From positions 124,001 through 188,000 of the forward strand of contig CALMWF010000008.1 in the NCBI GenBank assembly GCA_937873445.1: 64,000 nt of DNA. The letters are read 5' to 3'. Under the pieces are notes generated by a model. That model ran no database searches. It was not told the origin of the DNA and worked only from the letters and a program-made list of their open reading frames with translations. The translations under genes and the position numbers were made by a program. This document shows, piece by piece, positions 41,737 through 50,631 of the stretch. This DNA is from an uncultured Alphaproteobacteria bacterium. Lineage in GTDB: Bacteria > Pseudomonadota > Alphaproteobacteria > Rhizobiales > Aestuariivirgaceae. Every line of letters begins with the position of its first letter. Position 1 is the stretch's first letter.

Positions 41737-42561
41737 TCAGGCCCGTGAGGGCGCAGACAGTCGTGGGCCGGGCCGGAAATAAAAGGTCAGCGCCACGGCC
41801 AGGAAACCAAGGTAGACCAGAACCTCACCCAGGCTGGCGTGATCACGATAGCCCATAAGGCCGTTGAGCATGGCACCCGGCAGACCATCGGCAGGCAGAT
41901 GACCGCGCAGGTCATAGGCCGCCTGTGGCAGAACCGTCCACAGCCCCAGTTCGGAGAATTCATGGATGGCGGTGGCGATCAGCCCCGCTGCCACCACAAT
42001 GATGAAGGCCCCCGTCCAGCGGAAGAAGCGGCGCAGATCAAGAACCAGGCTGCCGCGGTAGAGCGCGGCTCCCAGGGCCAGGGCCAGGGCCAGACCAAGC
42101 ACCGCCCCGGTCAGCACGGGGAGGCCGTTGTCCTGCTGCATCATGGCCGTCAGGAAAAAGGCTGATTCCAGCCCCTCGCGCACCACGGCGAGGAACACCA
42201 GCGCCACCAGCGGCCAGAGAGCCGCATGATCGCGCACGCGCGCCTCCACCTGCTGGGCAAGGTCGGTCTTGAGTTGGCGTGCCGCGCGCCGCATCCAGAA
42301 CACCATGCTGATGAGCAGGCCCGCCGCCACCAGACTGACCACGCCTTCAAACAGGGCATAGCGTTCTTCCGGGAATTCAGCGGCAACCAGCCGCAGGCCT
42401 GTACCCGCCAGCAGCGACACCGCCACCGCAAGGCCGGCCCCCACCCAGACGGCGGGAAGCCAGTTATGCCGCCCGGTACGGGTGAGATATCCCGCAATAA
42501 TGCCGGTGATGAGAGCGGCTTCCAGCCCTTCACGGACCATGATGAGAAAGGCTGCCAGCAC
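41737..42561 (-). CDS. FTR1-family iron permease (EfeU-like)
   Basis: A 274-residue membrane protein with seven or so helices and two REGLE motifs (MVREGLEAAL near the N-terminus and VVREGLESAFF near residue 130) that carry iron through FTR1 permeases. The start is GTG at 42561, behind a strong AGGAGG site; an upstream frame from 42618 lacks a ribosome site. No EfeO or EfeB partner or multicopper oxidase is next to it, so it is an orphan permease. It is divergent from the hydrogenase operon, where an iron supply would be useful, but a functional link is inference. The region upstream, near 42610-42625, is AT-rich and may hold its promoter. Confidence 0.88.
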   Translation of the reverse strand: MLAAFLIMVREGLEAALITGIIAGYLTRTGRHNWLPAVWVGAGLAVAVSLLAGTGLRLVAAEFPEERYALFEGVVSLVAAGLLISMVFWMRRAARQLKTDLAQQVEARVRDHAALWPLVALVFLAVVREGLESAFFLTAMMQQDNGLPVLTGAVLGLALALALGAALYRGSLVLDLRRFFRWTGAFIIVVAAGLIATAIHEFSELGLWTVLPQAAYDLRGHLPADGLPGAMLNGLMGYRDHASLGEVLVYLGFLAVALTFYFRPGPRLSAPSRA

Positions 42562-42661
42562 GCGGACCTCCTGTGGCAATGACGGGCGCAGCCTCCTATA
42601 GCCGACAAAATTAGTCAATTAATGAGCGGTCACAATTGCGGCATCACCAACTGGAAAGCTT

Positions 42662-42679
42662 CTTGCCTGTTCAGGCAAG
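42662..42679. promoter_or_regulatory. Palindromic upstream element before the hydrogenase sigma-54 promoter
   Basis: CTTGCCTGTTCAGGCAAG is a palindrome with two perfect eight-base arms around a TT centre, about 85-100 bases upstream of the sigma-54 promoter. This is the usual place for an enhancer bound by an NtrC-family activator, and HupR is encoded in the same operon. The same arm sequence recurs in the palindrome at 46666-46677. HupR binding is inferred. Confidence 0.6.
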
Positions 42680-42760
42680 TGAAAAGCTGGTGACCAGGGA
42701 TGGTTTGGCGTCTTATCCGCTAAGCTGTTGTATGTGAACGGTAATAATTTCCCATCTGTC

Positions 42761-42776
42761 TGGCATCAGGCTTGCA
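42761..42776 (+). promoter_or_regulatory. Sigma-54 (-24/-12) promoter of the hup operon
   Basis: TGGCATCAGGCTTGCA matches the RpoN consensus TGGCAC-N5-TTGCA with the invariant GG (42762-42763) and GC (42774-42775) 10 bases apart. It lies 71 bases before the hupS ATG, which has a GGAGGAGG ribosome site. With HupR encoded downstream as a GAFTGA-bearing activator, sigma-54 control of the hydrogenase is well supported. Other hup systems (for example in Rhodobacter) use sigma-70 instead. Confidence 0.85.
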
Positions 42777-42846
42777 AATGCCCCTTTAACAATAATTAAC
42801 AACGGCAGAACCGGAAAGCGGACTGCCAGGAGGAGGAACGGCCGAG

Positions 42847-43917
42847 ATGCGCGAGACCTTTTATGATGTCATGCGGCGACAGGGAATCTCCCGGCGCAGC
42901 TTCCTGAAATTCTGCAGCCTCACCGCGGCCTCCCTGGGCCTGGGGCCGGAATTTGCCCCAACCATTGCCCACGCCATGGAGACGAAGCCCCGCCTGCCGG
43001 TGTTGTGGCTGCACGGGCTTGAATGCACCTGCTGTTCGGAAAGCTTCATCCGCTCGGCCCATCCGCTGGTCAAGGATGTGGTGCTGTCCATGCTGTCGCT
43101 CGACTATGACGACACCATCATGGCCTCGGCGGGCGGCGCGGCGGAAGCCATCGTCACCGAGATCGTCGAGAAATACAAAGGCAACTACATCCTCGCGGTG
43201 GAGGGCAATCCGCCGCTCAATGAAGATGGCATGTTCTGCATCATCGGCGGCAAGCCCTTTGTGGAGCAACTGCGCTATGCCGCTTCCAACGCCAAGGCCA
43301 TCGTCTCCTGGGGGTCCTGCGCCTCCTGGGGCTGTGTGCAGGCGGCCCGCCCCAACCCCACCCGCGCCACGCCGGTGCATCAGGTCATCACCGACAAGCC
43401 CATCATCAAGGTGCCGGGCTGCCCGCCCATCGCCGAGGTGATGACGGCGGTCATCACCTATATCCTCACCTTCGAGAAATTCCCGGAGCTTGACCGTCAG
43501 GGTCGGCCCAAGATGTTCTACAGCCAGCGCATTCACGACAAGTGCTACCGCCGCCCCCACTTTGACGCCGGCCAGTTTGTCGAAAGCTGGGACGACGAAG
43601 GCGCGCGCAAGGGTTATTGCCTCTACAAGATGGGCTGCAAGGGCCCCACCACCTACAATGCCTGTTCCACCGTGCGCTGGAACGGCGGCATCTCCTTCCC
43701 CATCCAGTCGGGCCATGGCTGCATCGGCTGTTCCGAGGACGGCTTCTGGGACAAGGGCGGCTTCTATGACCGCCTCACCGACATTCATCAGTTTGGCATT
43801 GAGGCCAACGCCGACCAGGTTGGCAAGGCCGCCGTCGGTGTTGTGGGTGCGGCGGTTGCCGCCCATGCCGCCGTGACCGCGCTGAAGCGCGCCCGTGATG
43901 CAGGAGACAAGTCATGA
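42847..43917 (+). CDS. hupS: Uptake [NiFe]-hydrogenase small subunit, six-Cys O2-tolerant type
   Basis: The 356-residue subunit carries the FeS relay from the NiFe site to HupC. It has a Tat signal (SRRSFLK at 15-21, cleaved near residue 43). The proximal-cluster ligands include the two extra cysteines of O2-tolerant enzymes: Cys60, Cys62, Cys63 (ECTCCSES), Cys158 and Cys163 (SCASWGC) and Cys192; ordinary enzymes have Gly at positions 62 and 163. Offsets match mature E. coli Hyd-1 numbering (17, 19, 20, 115, 120, 149) exactly. It predicts a [4Fe-3S] cluster and group 1d membership. The C-terminal helix (about 328-348) anchors it. It overlaps hupL by four bases. Confidence 0.97.
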   Translation: MRETFYDVMRRQGISRRSFLKFCSLTAASLGLGPEFAPTIAHAMETKPRLPVLWLHGLECTCCSESFIRSAHPLVKDVVLSMLSLDYDDTIMASAGGAAEAIVTEIVEKYKGNYILAVEGNPPLNEDGMFCIIGGKPFVEQLRYAASNAKAIVSWGSCASWGCVQAARPNPTRATPVHQVITDKPIIKVPGCPPIAEVMTAVITYILTFEKFPELDRQGRPKMFYSQRIHDKCYRRPHFDAGQFVESWDDEGARKGYCLYKMGCKGPTTYNACSTVRWNGGISFPIQSGHGCIGCSEDGFWDKGGFYDRLTDIHQFGIEANADQVGKAAVGVVGAAVAAHAAVTALKRARDAGDKS

Positions 43918-45707
43918 CCGTCCAGACGCCCAACGGCTTCACCCTCGACACCGCCGGCAAGCGTGTCGTCGTCGATCCCGTCACCCGCATCGAAGGCCAT
44001 ATGCGCTGCGAGGTGAACGTCAACGATCAGAACGTCATCACCAATGCCGTTTCCACCGGCACCATGTGGCGCGGGCTTGAGGTGATCCTCAAGGGCCGCG
44101 ACCCGCGCGACGCCTGGGCTTTCGTGCAGCGCATCTGCGGCGTCTGCACCGGCACCCATGCGCTCACCTCGGTGCGCGCGGTTGAAGATGCCCTTGGTAT
44201 CACCATCCCGGAGAACGCCAACTCCATCCGCAACATCATGCAGCTCTGCCTGCAGGTGCATGACCATCTGGTGCATTTCTACCACCTGCACGCCCTCGAT
44301 TGGGTCAACCCGGTCAACGCGCTGAAGGCCGATCCCAATGCCACCAGCCAGTTGCAGCAGCAAGTCTCGCCCAGCCATCCGAAGTCATCGCCCGGTTATT
44401 TCCGCGATGTGCAGAACCGGCTGAAGGCCTTTGTGGAATCGGGCCAGCTTGGCCCCTTCAAGAACGGCTACTGGACCAACCCGGCCTATCTGTTGCCGCC
44501 GGAGGCCGATCTCATGGCCGTCACCCATTATCTGGAGGCTCTCGACTTCCAGAAGGACATCATGAAGATCCGCACCGTCTTCGGCGGCAAGGATCCGCAC
44601 CCCAACTGGATTGTCGGCGGTGTGCCCTGCGCCATCAACATTGATGGCGTGGGTTCGGTGGGCGCCATCAACATGGAGCGCCTCAACCTGGTGTCCTCCA
44701 TCATCAATGACAGCATAACCTTCGTGAACAATGTCTATATTCCCGACATTGTCGCCATCGGCTCGCTCTACAAGGGCTGGCTCTATGGCGGCGGCCTGTC
44801 GTCGCAGGCGGTGCTGGCCTATGGCGACATTCCCGACAAGGCCAATGACTACACTGCCGCCAATCTGATGATGCCGCACGGCGCCATCATCAACGGCAAT
44901 CTCAAGGAAGTGCACGAGGTGGACCTGCGCGACCCCGAGCAGATCCAGGAATTCGTGCCCCACTCCTGGTATGCCTATGCCGATGAGAAGAAGGGCCTGC
45001 ATCCCTGGGATGGCGTCACCCAGCCCAATTATCAGCTCGGTCCCAATCTGGTGGGCAGCCGCACCAACATTCAGCAGATTGACGAGGGCGGCAAATATTC
45101 CTGGATCAAGGCGCCGCGCTGGAAGGGCCATGCCATGGAGGTGGGGCCGCTTTCCCGCTACATCATCGGCTATGCCAAAGGCCACACCGAGATCACCGAC
45201 CAGATCAAGGGCTTGCTCGGCCAGCTCAACGCCCCGGTGGAGGCGCTGTTCTCCACCCTGGGCCGCACCGCGGCGCGCGCGCTGGAAGCCCAGTGGGCCG
45301 CCTACAAGATGCGCTATTTCATGGACAAGATGATCGCCAACCTCAAGGCGGGCGATTCATCCACCGCCAACACCACCAATTGGCGGCCCGAAACCTGGCC
45401 CAAGGAGGCCAAGGGCGTGGGCTTCACCGAAGCCCCGCGCGGCGCACTGGCCCACTGGATCAAGATCAAGGACATGAAGATCGACAATTACCAGTGCGTG
45501 GTGCCCACCACCTGGAACGGTTCACCCCGCGACAATGAAGGCAACATCGGTGCCTTTGAAGCCGCACTGATGAACACCCGGATGGAGCGGCCGGAGGAAC
45601 CGGTGGAAATCCTCCGTACCCTGCACAGTTTCGATCCCTGTCTGGCCTGCTCCACCCATGTGATGAGCGAGGATGGCCAGGAATTGACAGACGTCCGCGT
45701 GCGCTGA
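43914..45707 (+). CDS. hupL: Uptake [NiFe]-hydrogenase large subunit
   Basis: The 597-residue catalytic subunit has the N-terminal nickel motif RICGVC (Cys75, Cys78) and the C-terminal DPCLAC (Cys576, Cys579). Sequence after His582 (15 residues starting VMSEDG) would be cut off by the HupD protease after nickel insertion. The overlap ATGA with hupS couples the two. All ligands are intact, so an active H2-oxidising enzyme is expected; it rides to the periplasm with the Tat-bearing small subunit. Confidence 0.97.
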   Translation: MTVQTPNGFTLDTAGKRVVVDPVTRIEGHMRCEVNVNDQNVITNAVSTGTMWRGLEVILKGRDPRDAWAFVQRICGVCTGTHALTSVRAVEDALGITIPENANSIRNIMQLCLQVHDHLVHFYHLHALDWVNPVNALKADPNATSQLQQQVSPSHPKSSPGYFRDVQNRLKAFVESGQLGPFKNGYWTNPAYLLPPEADLMAVTHYLEALDFQKDIMKIRTVFGGKDPHPNWIVGGVPCAINIDGVGSVGAINMERLNLVSSIINDSITFVNNVYIPDIVAIGSLYKGWLYGGGLSSQAVLAYGDIPDKANDYTAANLMMPHGAIINGNLKEVHEVDLRDPEQIQEFVPHSWYAYADEKKGLHPWDGVTQPNYQLGPNLVGSRTNIQQIDEGGKYSWIKAPRWKGHAMEVGPLSRYIIGYAKGHTEITDQIKGLLGQLNAPVEALFSTLGRTAARALEAQWAAYKMRYFMDKMIANLKAGDSSTANTTNWRPETWPKEAKGVGFTEAPRGALAHWIKIKDMKIDNYQCVVPTTWNGSPRDNEGNIGAFEAALMNTRMERPEEPVEILRTLHSFDPCLACSTHVMSEDGQELTDVRVR

Positions 45708-45717
45708 GGGCCATGCC

Positions 45718-46524
45718 ATGACCGACACGCCATTGACCGACACGCCATTGACCGATACCACCGCCCACCCCAACCGGGGCCAGGCCATCAAGGGTGCGAC
45801 CAATCTGGGTCCGGCCTATCATGGCCGGCTCGGCTCGCGCTTTGACGCCGTCTATGTCTATGAGGCACCGGTGCGCATTTGGCACTGGATCAATGCCTTC
45901 GCCATTCTGGTGCTGGGGGTGAGCGGCTATTTCATCGCCTCGCCTCTGCCGTCACTCTCCGGCGAGGCGTCCGATCATTATCTCATGGGTTACATCCGCT
46001 TTGCCCATTTTGCGGCGGCCTATGTCATGATCCTGGGCTTCCTATTCCGCATCTATTGGGCCGTGGTGGGCAACCGCCACGCCCGGCAGATCTTCACCCC
46101 GCCGCTGCTCAGCATGAAATGGTGGGGAGGCATTCTCTATTCCATCCGCTGGTATTTCTTCATGGAGCCGGAGGCGCGCAAATATGTCGGCCATAATCCG
46201 CTCGCCACCTTCGGCATGCACTTCGGCTTTGTCTGGGTGACGATCTTCATGATCGTGACCGGCCTTGCCCTCTACGGCGAGGGCGCGGGCATGGCCTCCT
46301 GGCAATACCGCTTCTTCTCTTCCTGGGTGATCCCGCTGTTCGGCCAGAGTCAGGATGTGCACACCTGGCACCATGTCGGCCTGTGGGCGATGGTCGTTTT
46401 CATCATCATCCATATCTACGCCGCCATCCGCGAGGATATCATGTCGCGCCAGAGCATGATTTCCTCCGTCACCAGCGGCTGGCGCACCTTCAAGGATGAT
46501 CGGCCGCTCGACGAAGATCACTGA
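45718..46524 (+). CDS. hupC: Hydrogenase cytochrome b subunit (electron transfer to quinone)
   Basis: HupC/HyaC anchors the hydrogenase and passes electrons to the quinone pool through two b hemes. The 268-residue protein has four helices with heme-ligand histidines in RIWHWINAF, YIRFAHFAAAY and VHTWHHVGLW, all in the family positions. The N-terminus (about 35 residues) is a low-complexity extension starting with a TDTPL repeat, not needed for the fold. It ends 26 bases before an intrinsic terminator. Confidence 0.95.
   Translation: MTDTPLTDTPLTDTTAHPNRGQAIKGATNLGPAYHGRLGSRFDAVYVYEAPVRIWHWINAFAILVLGVSGYFIASPLPSLSGEASDHYLMGYIRFAHFAAAYVMILGFLFRIYWAVVGNRHARQIFTPPLLSMKWWGGILYSIRWYFFMEPEARKYVGHNPLATFGMHFGFVWVTIFMIVTGLALYGEGAGMASWQYRFFSSWVIPLFGQSQDVHTWHHVGLWAMVVFIIIHIYAAIREDIMSRQSMISSVTSGWRTFKDDRPLDEDH
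45721..45759 (+). repeat. Tandem 15-base repeat at the start of hupC
   Basis: ACCGACACGCCATTG occurs twice in a row (45721-45750) and is followed by a nine-base partial copy with one change. It encodes TDTPL-TDTPL-TDT right after the initiator Met, so length changes stay in frame and would alter only the N-terminal tail. Confidence 0.9.
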
Positions 46525-46549
46525 GCGAGAGACCGGCAGAAAACGTCGG

Positions 46550-46577
46550 GCGTGGGGACCACACCCCACGCTCTTTT
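46550..46577 (+). terminator. Intrinsic terminator after hupSLC
   Basis: GCGTGGGG (46550-46557) pairs perfectly with CCCCACGC (46564-46571) around a six-base loop, followed by TCTTTT. This is a standard Rho-independent terminator. It separates the structural genes from the accessory genes hupD onward, so those are transcribed by read-through or from a promoter within 46580-46700. Confidence 0.88.
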
Positions 46578-46665
46578 GATGTGAAAATGTGATTTTCAGT
46601 TCAGGTTTTTCTGGAAAGTTATCTGTCATTTGGCTAGGGTTAACGCAGGGACCAGCCGTTTTTTC

Positions 46666-46677
46666 AGGCAATTGCCT
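46666..46677. promoter_or_regulatory. Perfect palindrome upstream of hupD
   Basis: AGGCAATTGCCT is a perfect 12-base palindrome 30 bases before the hupD ATG. Its half-sites (AGGCAA, TTGCCT) are those of the palindrome before the sigma-54 promoter at 42662-42679, but in reverse order and without a spacer. It could be an operator for the accessory genes; the regulator is unknown. Confidence 0.45.
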
Positions 46678-46707
46678 TTCCATCATGCGGCACGAAAGAG
46701 AGTCCGA

Positions 46708-47340
46708 ATGGGAGATAAACAACACATCCTCGTTCTGGGGATCGGCAATCTGCTCTGGGCCGATGAGGGCTGGGGTGTTCGCGTGGTGGAAGACATGCAC
46801 CGCCGCTATGAGTTTCCTGACAATGTCCGCCTGCTGGATGGCGGCACCCAGGGTCTTTATCTGGTGCAGGACATCTGCGACGCCGACGCACTGCTGGTGT
46901 TTGACGCCATTGATTATGGTCTTGAGCCAGGCACCCTGAAACTGGTGGAGGGGGCCGAGGTGCCGCGCTTCATGGGTGCCAAGAAGATGAGCCTGCATCA
47001 GACCGGCTTTCAGGAAGTCATCATGTCGGCGGAACTTCTCGGCCGCTGCCCCAGGCACATGCTGCTGGTGGGCCTGCAGCCGGTGGAACTGGAAGACTTT
47101 GGCGGTTCGCTGCGGGACATCTCCAAGGCGAAAATGCCGGACGCCATTGCCGCGGGCCTTGCCTGGCTTGGCCGCTTCGGCATCACCGCCCGCGAGCGCG
47201 CCGAACCGCTTGCCGCTGCCGCCACCATTGCCAGCGCCGAAATGGCGCTTGACCTCTATGAGCAGGGCAGGCCCAGCGAAACGGAAGCCTGCCGCACCGC
47301 CGATATCCGATTTGTGGGAAAGCCACCCAGGGAGCCGTGA
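46708..47340 (+). CDS. hupD: Hydrogenase maturation endopeptidase
   Basis: HupD removes the C-terminal peptide of HupL after nickel is in place. The 210-residue protein has the family start ILVLGIGNLLWADEGWGVRVVE with the nickel-sensing Glu/Asp, DAIDYG in the middle and SLHQTGFQEV (His) near residue 96. I chose the ATG at 46708; the frame extends upstream but without family similarity. It begins the accessory gene run after the terminator. Confidence 0.93.
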   Translation: MGDKQHILVLGIGNLLWADEGWGVRVVEDMHRRYEFPDNVRLLDGGTQGLYLVQDICDADALLVFDAIDYGLEPGTLKLVEGAEVPRFMGAKKMSLHQTGFQEVIMSAELLGRCPRHMLLVGLQPVELEDFGGSLRDISKAKMPDAIAAGLAWLGRFGITARERAEPLAAAATIASAEMALDLYEQGRPSETEACRTADIRFVGKPPREP

Positions 47341-47343
47341 ATC

Positions 47344-47655
47344 ATGTGCATTGGAACCCCCATGCAGATCGTTGAGAGCAGCGATTTTTCCGCCCGCTGT
47401 GCCGCCGACGGCACCGAGGCGCAGGTCGACCTGAGCCTGGTGGGGCCGCAGGAAAAGGGCACCTGGGTTCTGGTCTTCCTCGGTTCGGCGCGCGAGGTGC
47501 TGACAGCGGAGGATGCCCAGCGCATCCGCGATGCCCACACCGCGCTGCGCGCCGCCATGACCGGCAGCAACCCCAACATCGATCATCTCTTTGCCGACCT
47601 CGTGAACCGCGAGCCGGAACTGCCGCCTTCCCTCATGACGCCGGAGAAGACCTGA
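47344..47655 (+). CDS. hupF: HypC-like hydrogenase chaperone HupF
   Basis: A 103-residue HypC/HupF protein beginning MCIGTPMQIV, where the N-terminal Cys2 (after Met removal) contacts the large subunit precursor. The C-terminal extension beyond the usual HypC length (about 80) is typical of HupF, which protects hydrogenase maturation under oxygen. This fits the O2-tolerant enzyme. It starts three bases after hupD. Confidence 0.93.
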   Translation: MCIGTPMQIVESSDFSARCAADGTEAQVDLSLVGPQEKGTWVLVFLGSAREVLTAEDAQRIRDAHTALRAAMTGSNPNIDHLFADLVNREPELPPSLMTPEKT

Positions 47656-47658
47656 TCC

Positions 47659-48117
47659 ATGTCCAGGCCAGCCCCCGATTTTTCCCCGCTGCTCAAGAAC
47701 GTCATTGCGCGCCACGGTTTGGACGTGGTGAGTGAGGCAACGCTGGCCACTGTGCTGGGCCATCATCAGCATACGGCATTATTTTTTCTGGGTGACTGGG
47801 AGAGGCTGGCCGAGAGCAATGACGTGGCCGCCGTTCTGCCCGAACTGATGAAGATAGCCCCCGGCCTGAAGATTGCCGTGGTGGAGCGCGGCGCCGAACG
47901 CGCCCTGCAACTGCGCTACCGCTTCAACAAGTTTCCCGCCCTGGTGTTCACGCGGGGTGAGGGCTATCTCGGTGCGCTCCTGGGCATGCAGGACTGGGGC
48001 GACTATGCCCGCGAAATTCCGGCCCTGCTCAAGGGCGATGTATCCGAGCCGCCGCCCTTCAAATTTCCCGAAGGCTGCGCCCCAGCCCCCGCCACCGGCG
48101 ACACCCCGTTTCATTGA
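47659..48117 (+). CDS. hupG: HupG/HyaE thioredoxin-like chaperone
   Basis: A 152-residue HyaE/HupG family protein with a thioredoxin fold but no CxxC pair, as usual for the family (TALFFLGDWERLAESNDVAAVLPEL, then FPALVFTRGEGYLGALLGMQDW). These proteins bind the Tat signal of the small subunit as a proofreading chaperone. It starts three bases after hupF. Confidence 0.9.
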   Translation: MSRPAPDFSPLLKNVIARHGLDVVSEATLATVLGHHQHTALFFLGDWERLAESNDVAAVLPELMKIAPGLKIAVVERGAERALQLRYRFNKFPALVFTRGEGYLGALLGMQDWGDYAREIPALLKGDVSEPPPFKFPEGCAPAPATGDTPFH

Positions 48118-48126
48118 GGTTCAGGC

Positions 48127-48969
48127 ATGACCAGCACACCCTTTCCCCTTGGTCCCGGCTCGCAGCCGGAGGAAGATGATGCCGTTCTCGAATACATGGC
48201 GCTGCCCGAGGGCATGGCCACCTGGCAGCGCCCGGTTCTGCCCGAGCCTGGAGACGTGAAGGGGCTGGAATCCGGCATGGCCGCCCTTGACCAGGTTCTT
48301 GAGGCGCTGCGTCACTTCAAGCTCGGCCAGCCGACCTATGAGATTGATGTCACCCCTCTCGATGACAAGAACCGCGCCTTTGTTGATGATGTGCTGGGCG
48401 AGGGCGAAGTGTCCATCATCGCGGGCACCGAATTGCAGGCGCAGGAATCGGTGCTCGCCGGGGTGTGGCGGGTGCGCACGGGCGCCGAACAGGGCAAGCC
48501 CGCCGCCGATGTGATCGAGGTGGGTCATGTGCCGGCGCGCGTTCATGAGATTGCCTTCCGCGCGGCGCGGCGGGGCGTTGCCGCACCAGAGGGGCAATTG
48601 GCGGATGGCCTGCTGGCCGCGCCGTCATTGTTGGCGGAACTGCACAATGCCGTCACCTCGGACAAGGGCGACGATGCCGAACACGCCATCAACCTGTCGC
48701 TGCTGCCCCACACGCCGGAGGATCTGGTTCTGCTCGATCAGCAGCTGGGTCAGGGTGATGTCCACATTCTGTCGCGGGGCTATGGCAATTGCCGCATCTC
48801 CTCCACCGCCACGCGCAACATCTGGTGGGTGCGCTATTTCAATTCGCAGGACGCGCTGATCCTCAATTCGCTGGAGGTGGCGCGCATTCCGGAAGTGGCC
48901 TTCGCCGCCATTGAAGACATTCACGACAGCGAAAAGCGTCTGGCTGAAATTCTCGGTGTCTACCGGTGA
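48127..48969 (+). CDS. hupH: HupH/HyaF hydrogenase expression protein
   Basis: A 280-residue HupH/HyaF family protein. It has two repeats of the family domain; FVDDVLGEGEVSIIAGTELQAQESVLAGVWRV near residue 80 and LLDQQLGQGDVHILSRGYGNCRISSTATRNIWWVRYFN near 200 are diagnostic. These proteins help mature the small subunit and its FeS clusters, especially in air. The stop overlaps the rubredoxin start (GTGA). Confidence 0.93.
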   Translation: MTSTPFPLGPGSQPEEDDAVLEYMALPEGMATWQRPVLPEPGDVKGLESGMAALDQVLEALRHFKLGQPTYEIDVTPLDDKNRAFVDDVLGEGEVSIIAGTELQAQESVLAGVWRVRTGAEQGKPAADVIEVGHVPARVHEIAFRAARRGVAAPEGQLADGLLAAPSLLAELHNAVTSDKGDDAEHAINLSLLPHTPEDLVLLDQQLGQGDVHILSRGYGNCRISSTATRNIWWVRYFNSQDALILNSLEVARIPEVAFAAIEDIHDSEKRLAEILGVYR

Positions 48970-49187
48970 GCGATCATTTCTTCTCCGGTTCCTATGGCGG
49001 CGACGCCAGCAAGGTGACGTCCGCCACGCGCTTTGAATGCAAGATCTGCTGGTGGGTCTATGATCCGGCACTGGGCGATGACGCCCGCCAGATTCCGCCG
49101 GGCACCGCCTTCACCGACCTGCCCTGGGACTGGTCCTGCCCCAATTGCTCCGGCGAAAAAAAGGACTTTCTGGTTCTGGAGGGATGA
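48966..49187 (+). CDS. hupI: Rubredoxin HupI
   Basis: A 73-residue rubredoxin with iron ligands Cys25, Cys28 (CKIC) and Cys58, Cys61 (CPNC) and the IPPGTAFTDLPWDWSCP segment typical of HupI/HoxR. In O2-tolerant hydrogenase systems this protein is needed for proper small-subunit maturation in air. It starts with GTG in a four-base overlap with hupH and overlaps hupJ at its end. Confidence 0.95.
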   Translation: MSDHFFSGSYGGDASKVTSATRFECKICWWVYDPALGDDARQIPPGTAFTDLPWDWSCPNCSGEKKDFLVLEG

Positions 49188-49681
49188 TGGACGAGGCGGG
49201 CACCATCGCTGCACGGCTGACGGCGGCCTTCCGCGCCATCGCCGACACGCGCATGAAGGATGTGCCCATCCTCAATTCCGCGCTTGCGGTGGACTGCGTG
49301 GGGCCGGTGGCCTGGCAGGGTGACTGGTTGGCGGTTGTCGTCACCCCGTGGTTCATGAATCTCATGCTGCTGCCGCAGACCCCCGGCGCCTGGCACCATG
49401 CGCAAGGCAGCACGGTGGAGCGCATGCTGCCCAGCGGCAGCTATGCCTTTGTGGCGGGCGAGGATGAGCAGCTGGGGCCGTCGCTGTCATGCTCGCTGTT
49501 CTCGCCCATGTTTGATTTCACCAGCCAGGATGAGGCCATGGCTCTGGCCCGCGACATTCTCGCCGCGGCCATGGCCGGTGATGAAACTGAAGCACCGCCG
49601 CCGCCCGCCGCCGCGCCGGAAAAGCCATCGCGCCGCGCCCTGTTTGGCCTGGGGCGTAAGGCCGCCGGGGAGACGGCGTGA
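49184..49681 (+). CDS. hupJ: HupJ/HybE-family hydrogenase chaperone
   Basis: A 165-residue protein of the HupJ/HybE family (NSALAVDCVGPVAWQGDWLAVVVTPWFMNLMLLP near residue 28, then LPSGSYAFVAGEDEQLG). The family assists subunit assembly; HybE guards the Tat export of the precursor. The C-terminus (from about 130) is a variable Pro/Lys-rich tail. The ATG at 49184 overlaps the rubredoxin stop (ATGA). Confidence 0.9.
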   Translation: MMDEAGTIAARLTAAFRAIADTRMKDVPILNSALAVDCVGPVAWQGDWLAVVVTPWFMNLMLLPQTPGAWHHAQGSTVERMLPSGSYAFVAGEDEQLGPSLSCSLFSPMFDFTSQDEAMALARDILAAAMAGDETEAPPPPAAAPEKPSRRALFGLGRKAAGETA

Positions 49682-50631
49682 TGGATGCGGGCCACATCAC
49701 CATCTGTCTGGGGCAGGGGCTTTCCATCCGCTCCACCCGGCCCGCCAATATCGGTGTGGTTTTCGCGGGCAGGAGAGTGGCCGATGTGGCGCGCCTCATG
49801 CCGCTGCTCTTTGCCGTATGCGGCCGGGCCCAGACCCAGGCCAGCCAGTGGGCGCTGGCAATGGCGGCAGGAGAAACGCCCGATTCCACCGTGCCTGCGG
49901 CAGTCACCGCCGAGGCCATCCGCGAACACATGATGCGCATTGCCGTGGACTGGGCCAAGGCGCTGGACCTGACGCCCGACACCACAATTCTGCGCCGCAT
50001 CCACGCCCTGCCGAAACAGGCGAGCGAAGGAACGCGCCGGGACGTGGCGCATCTGGCAGATGAATTGCTCACCGAACTCGTGTCCAGCCGCGCCCGGCTT
50101 GCCGCCGGGGATTGGTCAGGTCTTTTCACGGAGACCAGCCTGGCGGGCCGCCTTCTGCATCATGTGGTGGCGCGCGGCTGGAGTGACTGGGGCCGCAGCG
50201 CCAGCAGCGATCCCGCTGAAACCAGCGCCTTCACCCTGGTGCGTGATGACCCTGCCATGGCCGCTCTGGTGGCGCAGCACGGCGACGGTCTGCTGCCCCG
50301 CCTCAGCGCCAGGCTGGTGCATCTGGCGCGGCTCATCGAAACGCTGGCGGATGGCGGGGCCAAGGCTCGCCTGCACCGTCATGAAGGCTGGGGCGAGGCC
50401 ACGCTGCCCACCTCGCGCGGGCTTCTCACCCACCGCGTGAAGCGCGCGGACGATCTGGTCATCGCCTATGACATCATTGCCCCCACCGACATTAATTTCC
50501 GACCCCACGGCATTGCCGCGGCCAGCCTCAAGTCCTTTTATCCGTCAACGGACGAACAAGCCATGCGCCTCATGGTCGAGGCCATTGACCCCTGCGTGTC
50601 CTACTCCTTCACGGAGACCGTTTCACCATGA
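49678..50631 (+). CDS. hupK: HupK hydrogenase assembly protein
   Basis: HupK/HoxV is a remnant of a large subunit that serves as scaffold for the Fe(CN)2CO group. The 317-residue protein ends with IDPCVSYSF, matching DPCxxC of large subunits but with the second Cys replaced (Cys306 kept); the DIIAPTDINFRPHG segment matches the large-subunit IIAPTTWNFSPRD region. It overlaps hupJ and hupR by four bases each. Confidence 0.88.
   Translation: MMDAGHITICLGQGLSIRSTRPANIGVVFAGRRVADVARLMPLLFAVCGRAQTQASQWALAMAAGETPDSTVPAAVTAEAIREHMMRIAVDWAKALDLTPDTTILRRIHALPKQASEGTRRDVAHLADELLTELVSSRARLAAGDWSGLFTETSLAGRLLHHVVARGWSDWGRSASSDPAETSAFTLVRDDPAMAALVAQHGDGLLPRLSARLVHLARLIETLADGGAKARLHRHEGWGEATLPTSRGLLTHRVKRADDLVIAYDIIAPTDINFRPHGIAAASLKSFYPSTDEQAMRLMVEAIDPCVSYSFTETVSP

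Noticed and set aside
46634-46646. Sigma-54 promoter before hupD (TGGCTAGGGTTAACGC)
   Set aside because: The spacing between GG and GC is 11 bases instead of the strict 10, and the -12 element does not match.
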